From the NCBI GenBank assembly GCA_026193755.1, contig JAPHUI010000233.1, positions 1 through 14,349 on the forward strand: 14,349 nucleotides of DNA, in the 5' to 3' direction. The stretch is from Ignavibacteriaceae bacterium (GTDB lineage: Bacteria; Bacteroidota; Ignavibacteria; Ignavibacteriales; Ignavibacteriaceae). A program made the position numbers and the translations under genes. Under the pieces are notes generated by a model, which did not search any database, was not told the origin of the DNA, and was given only the letters and a program-made list of their open reading frames with translations. Shown piece by piece: positions 13,254-14,349 of this stretch (position 1 is the first letter of the stretch; every line of letters begins with the position of its first letter).

Positions 13254-14349
13254 TTATCTTTTTCCTATATGGATTAAAGCTTTATCTTCTATTCCGTTTT
13301 CATATCTTTCCCCCACTGCCACACATACATTGCCTTTAATTTCAATTCTTCTCAATTCATCCCTCGAATCAATCAGTTCATTATAAGTGTGCCAGCTTAT
13401 CCCGTTATAATGCCAGATTTTTCCAGGAACGCCAGAAGCAATAATATCATTTGCATTATTACCTCTTACACTTATCATTCCCCAATTCTGAATTGGACCT
13501 TTCCAAATTGCTTCGGCAGTTCCATCAGTATTTATATTAGCTCTATATAAATCATACCACGTTAGCACATATAATTTCTTCTCGGTCATCCAAGCACTAT
13601 ATATCGCTCCGGAAATGAAATCCGTTCTGTAATTAAATAAGTTATCTTCATCCTCTATTATCTTTTGCACATTTCCATTTTCCAATTTTAATAAAACAGA
13701 AGGTTGAAAATCTCTCCAACCCCCGATAAATATATCTTCACCTTTTCCACATATATCTAATAAATCTGTTGATACCCCACTTTCTATTCTACTCCACTGC
13801 CCGTTTTGGTAGTGTGCAATATTTCCATCATTGCCTACAACATACAGGTCATTACTGCTGCTTCCCCAGATTTTATTGATTGAGCCTGTTAGAAGAGGGT
13901 TTACTCCACAATCAACATTAATTGTTTCACCATCAAACCAACCAATACTCCCACCACTTGTTACTATAATATTATTTTCTGAAAAGGCCGATATTGCTCT
14001 TAATGGTGGATATGTTACTGGATTACAACTGCTTTCCATATTTATTCTTTTCAATTCCCATTGGTTTCCATCCCAATGAACAGCATTATAACGAATCGGT
14101 TGTCCAAGTGAGTCTAGTATATAAATTTCTCCGACAGCCCAAATTGAATTATTGTTCAATAGTGCCACATCATAAAGAATGCTGCTCTGGTATTGACCAC
14201 CAAAGACGAATGACTCAAAAGAAAAGTTGTGGCTGGTTGTGTCCAGGGTTGTAACGCTCAGCTCATTGCTAGTTGCTGGATTCTCGATACTGGATACTTG
14301 ATACTGGTAGTTTTTGTTTGGTAAAAGAGAATCGATGTAAAGTAGTGAG
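13254..14349 (-). CDS. C-terminal part of a secreted fibronectin-III / propeller-repeat protein, 5' end outside window
   Basis: The reading frame is open from the stop at 13254 to the right edge, giving at least 365 residues. The GTG at 14168 is an internal Val, because 60 in-frame codons continue upstream without a stop. The first visible part (LLYIDSLLPNKNYQYQV, then VTTLDTTSHNFSFESFVFGG) resembles the end of a fibronectin type III domain and a linker. The rest is made of WD/Kelch-like propeller units with phrases of the type W-G-S/N-x-N-D-(I/L)-x-V-x-G-x-x-G-x-I-x-H-Y-N-G: near SAFSENNIIVTSGGSIGWFDG, GSSSNDLYVVGNDGNIAHYQNG and RGNNANDIIASGVPGKIWHYNG. It ends in ALIHIGKR with no sorting domain. 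I associate this architecture with Ignavibacteria from memory. A role in cell-surface binding is possible but not shown. It converges on the deoxyhypusine-synthase-like gene. Confidence 0.8.
   Translation of the reverse strand, partial: SLLYIDSLLPNKNYQYQVSSIENPATSNELSVTTLDTTSHNFSFESFVFGGQYQSSILYDVALLNNNSIWAVGEIYILDSLGQPIRYNAVHWDGNQWELKRINMESSCNPVTYPPLRAISAFSENNIIVTSGGSIGWFDGETINVDCGVNPLLTGSINKIWGSSSNDLYVVGNDGNIAHYQNGQWSRIESGVSTDLLDICGKGEDIFIGGWRDFQPSVLLKLENGNVQKIIEDEDNLFNYRTDFISGAIYSAWMTEKKLYVLTWYDLYRANINTDGTAEAIWKGPIQNWGMISVRGNNANDIIASGVPGKIWHYNGISWHTYNELIDSRDELRRIEIKGNVCVAVGERYENGIEDKALIHIGKR
14266..14307 (-). repeat. Degenerate heptanucleotide repeat, six units, inside the propeller gene
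   Basis: On the minus strand six consecutive 7-nt units fit CNAGNAN. They start at 14307, 14300, 14293, 14286, 14279 and 14272; the first and third are identical (CCAGTAT). A seventh unit at 14265 is decayed. The 42-nt block equals 14 codons (QYQVSSIENPATSN), and it lies between the fibronectin-like strand and the linker. Confidence 0.6.

Noticed and set aside
13994..14254. Plus-strand open frame near the right edge
   Set aside because: It is opposite the propeller/fibronectin gene, whose minus-strand reading shows repeats of a known architecture.

Overview
The window looks like a chromosomal housekeeping region of a low-GC, Gram-negative member of the Bacteroidota/Chlorobiota (FCB) group, most probably an Ignavibacteria-type organism. 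The evidence is the Bacteroidetes-style short omega subunit, the orders rplM-rpsI-rpsB-tsf-pyrH-frr and yicC-gmk-rpoZ-coaBC, an Omp85 outer-membrane assembly protein, and a secreted fibronectin-III plus propeller protein of a type I associate with Ignavibacteria. The taxonomic call is an inference from gene content and recalled family resemblance; no database was searched.

Bases 1-10755 are all on the minus strand. In transcription order they are: L13 and S9 (rplM, rpsI); S2 and EF-Ts (rpsB, tsf); a terminator; UMP kinase and ribosome recycling factor (pyrH, frr); a terminator; a membrane-anchored YkuD-fold protein whose catalytic Cys is Ser, overlapping a small lipoprotein; an Omp85/BamA-TamA protein; then yicC, gmk and rpoZ, closed by a terminator; and coaBC, which runs off the left edge. 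The first half is translation machinery plus pyrimidine nucleotide supply. The second half mixes cell-envelope biogenesis with RNA turnover, GMP phosphorylation, RNA polymerase and coenzyme A synthesis.

Bases 10954-13085 are on the plus strand: an NAD-dependent sugar-epimerase-like SDR and, 50 nt downstream, a deoxyhypusine-synthase-family protein. The 198-nt divergent spacer holds a good sigma70-type promoter for rplM and a perfect 19-bp palindrome in front of the SDR gene. A hairpin follows the second plus gene. A convergent minus-strand gene (13254 to the right edge) encodes the C-terminal part of a large fibronectin-III/propeller protein; its reading frame is open to the window edge, so the real start lies outside.

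Most of the window is conserved core genome and I do not see a complete new defence or mobile system. The parts most worth following are: (1) the Cys-to-Ser YkuD-like protein with its overlapping lipoprotein; (2) the bacterial deoxyhypusine-synthase homologue that keeps the catalytic Lys but has changed polyamine-binding positions; (3) a degenerate 7-nt repeat array embedded in frame in the fibronectin-III region of the propeller gene; (4) the palindrome next to the SDR promoter; and (5) in-frame abutment of yicC and gmk across a single TAG. No tRNA, rRNA, CRISPR array, insertion sequence or phage gene was seen, and there is no gene-free stretch longer than 300 bases.
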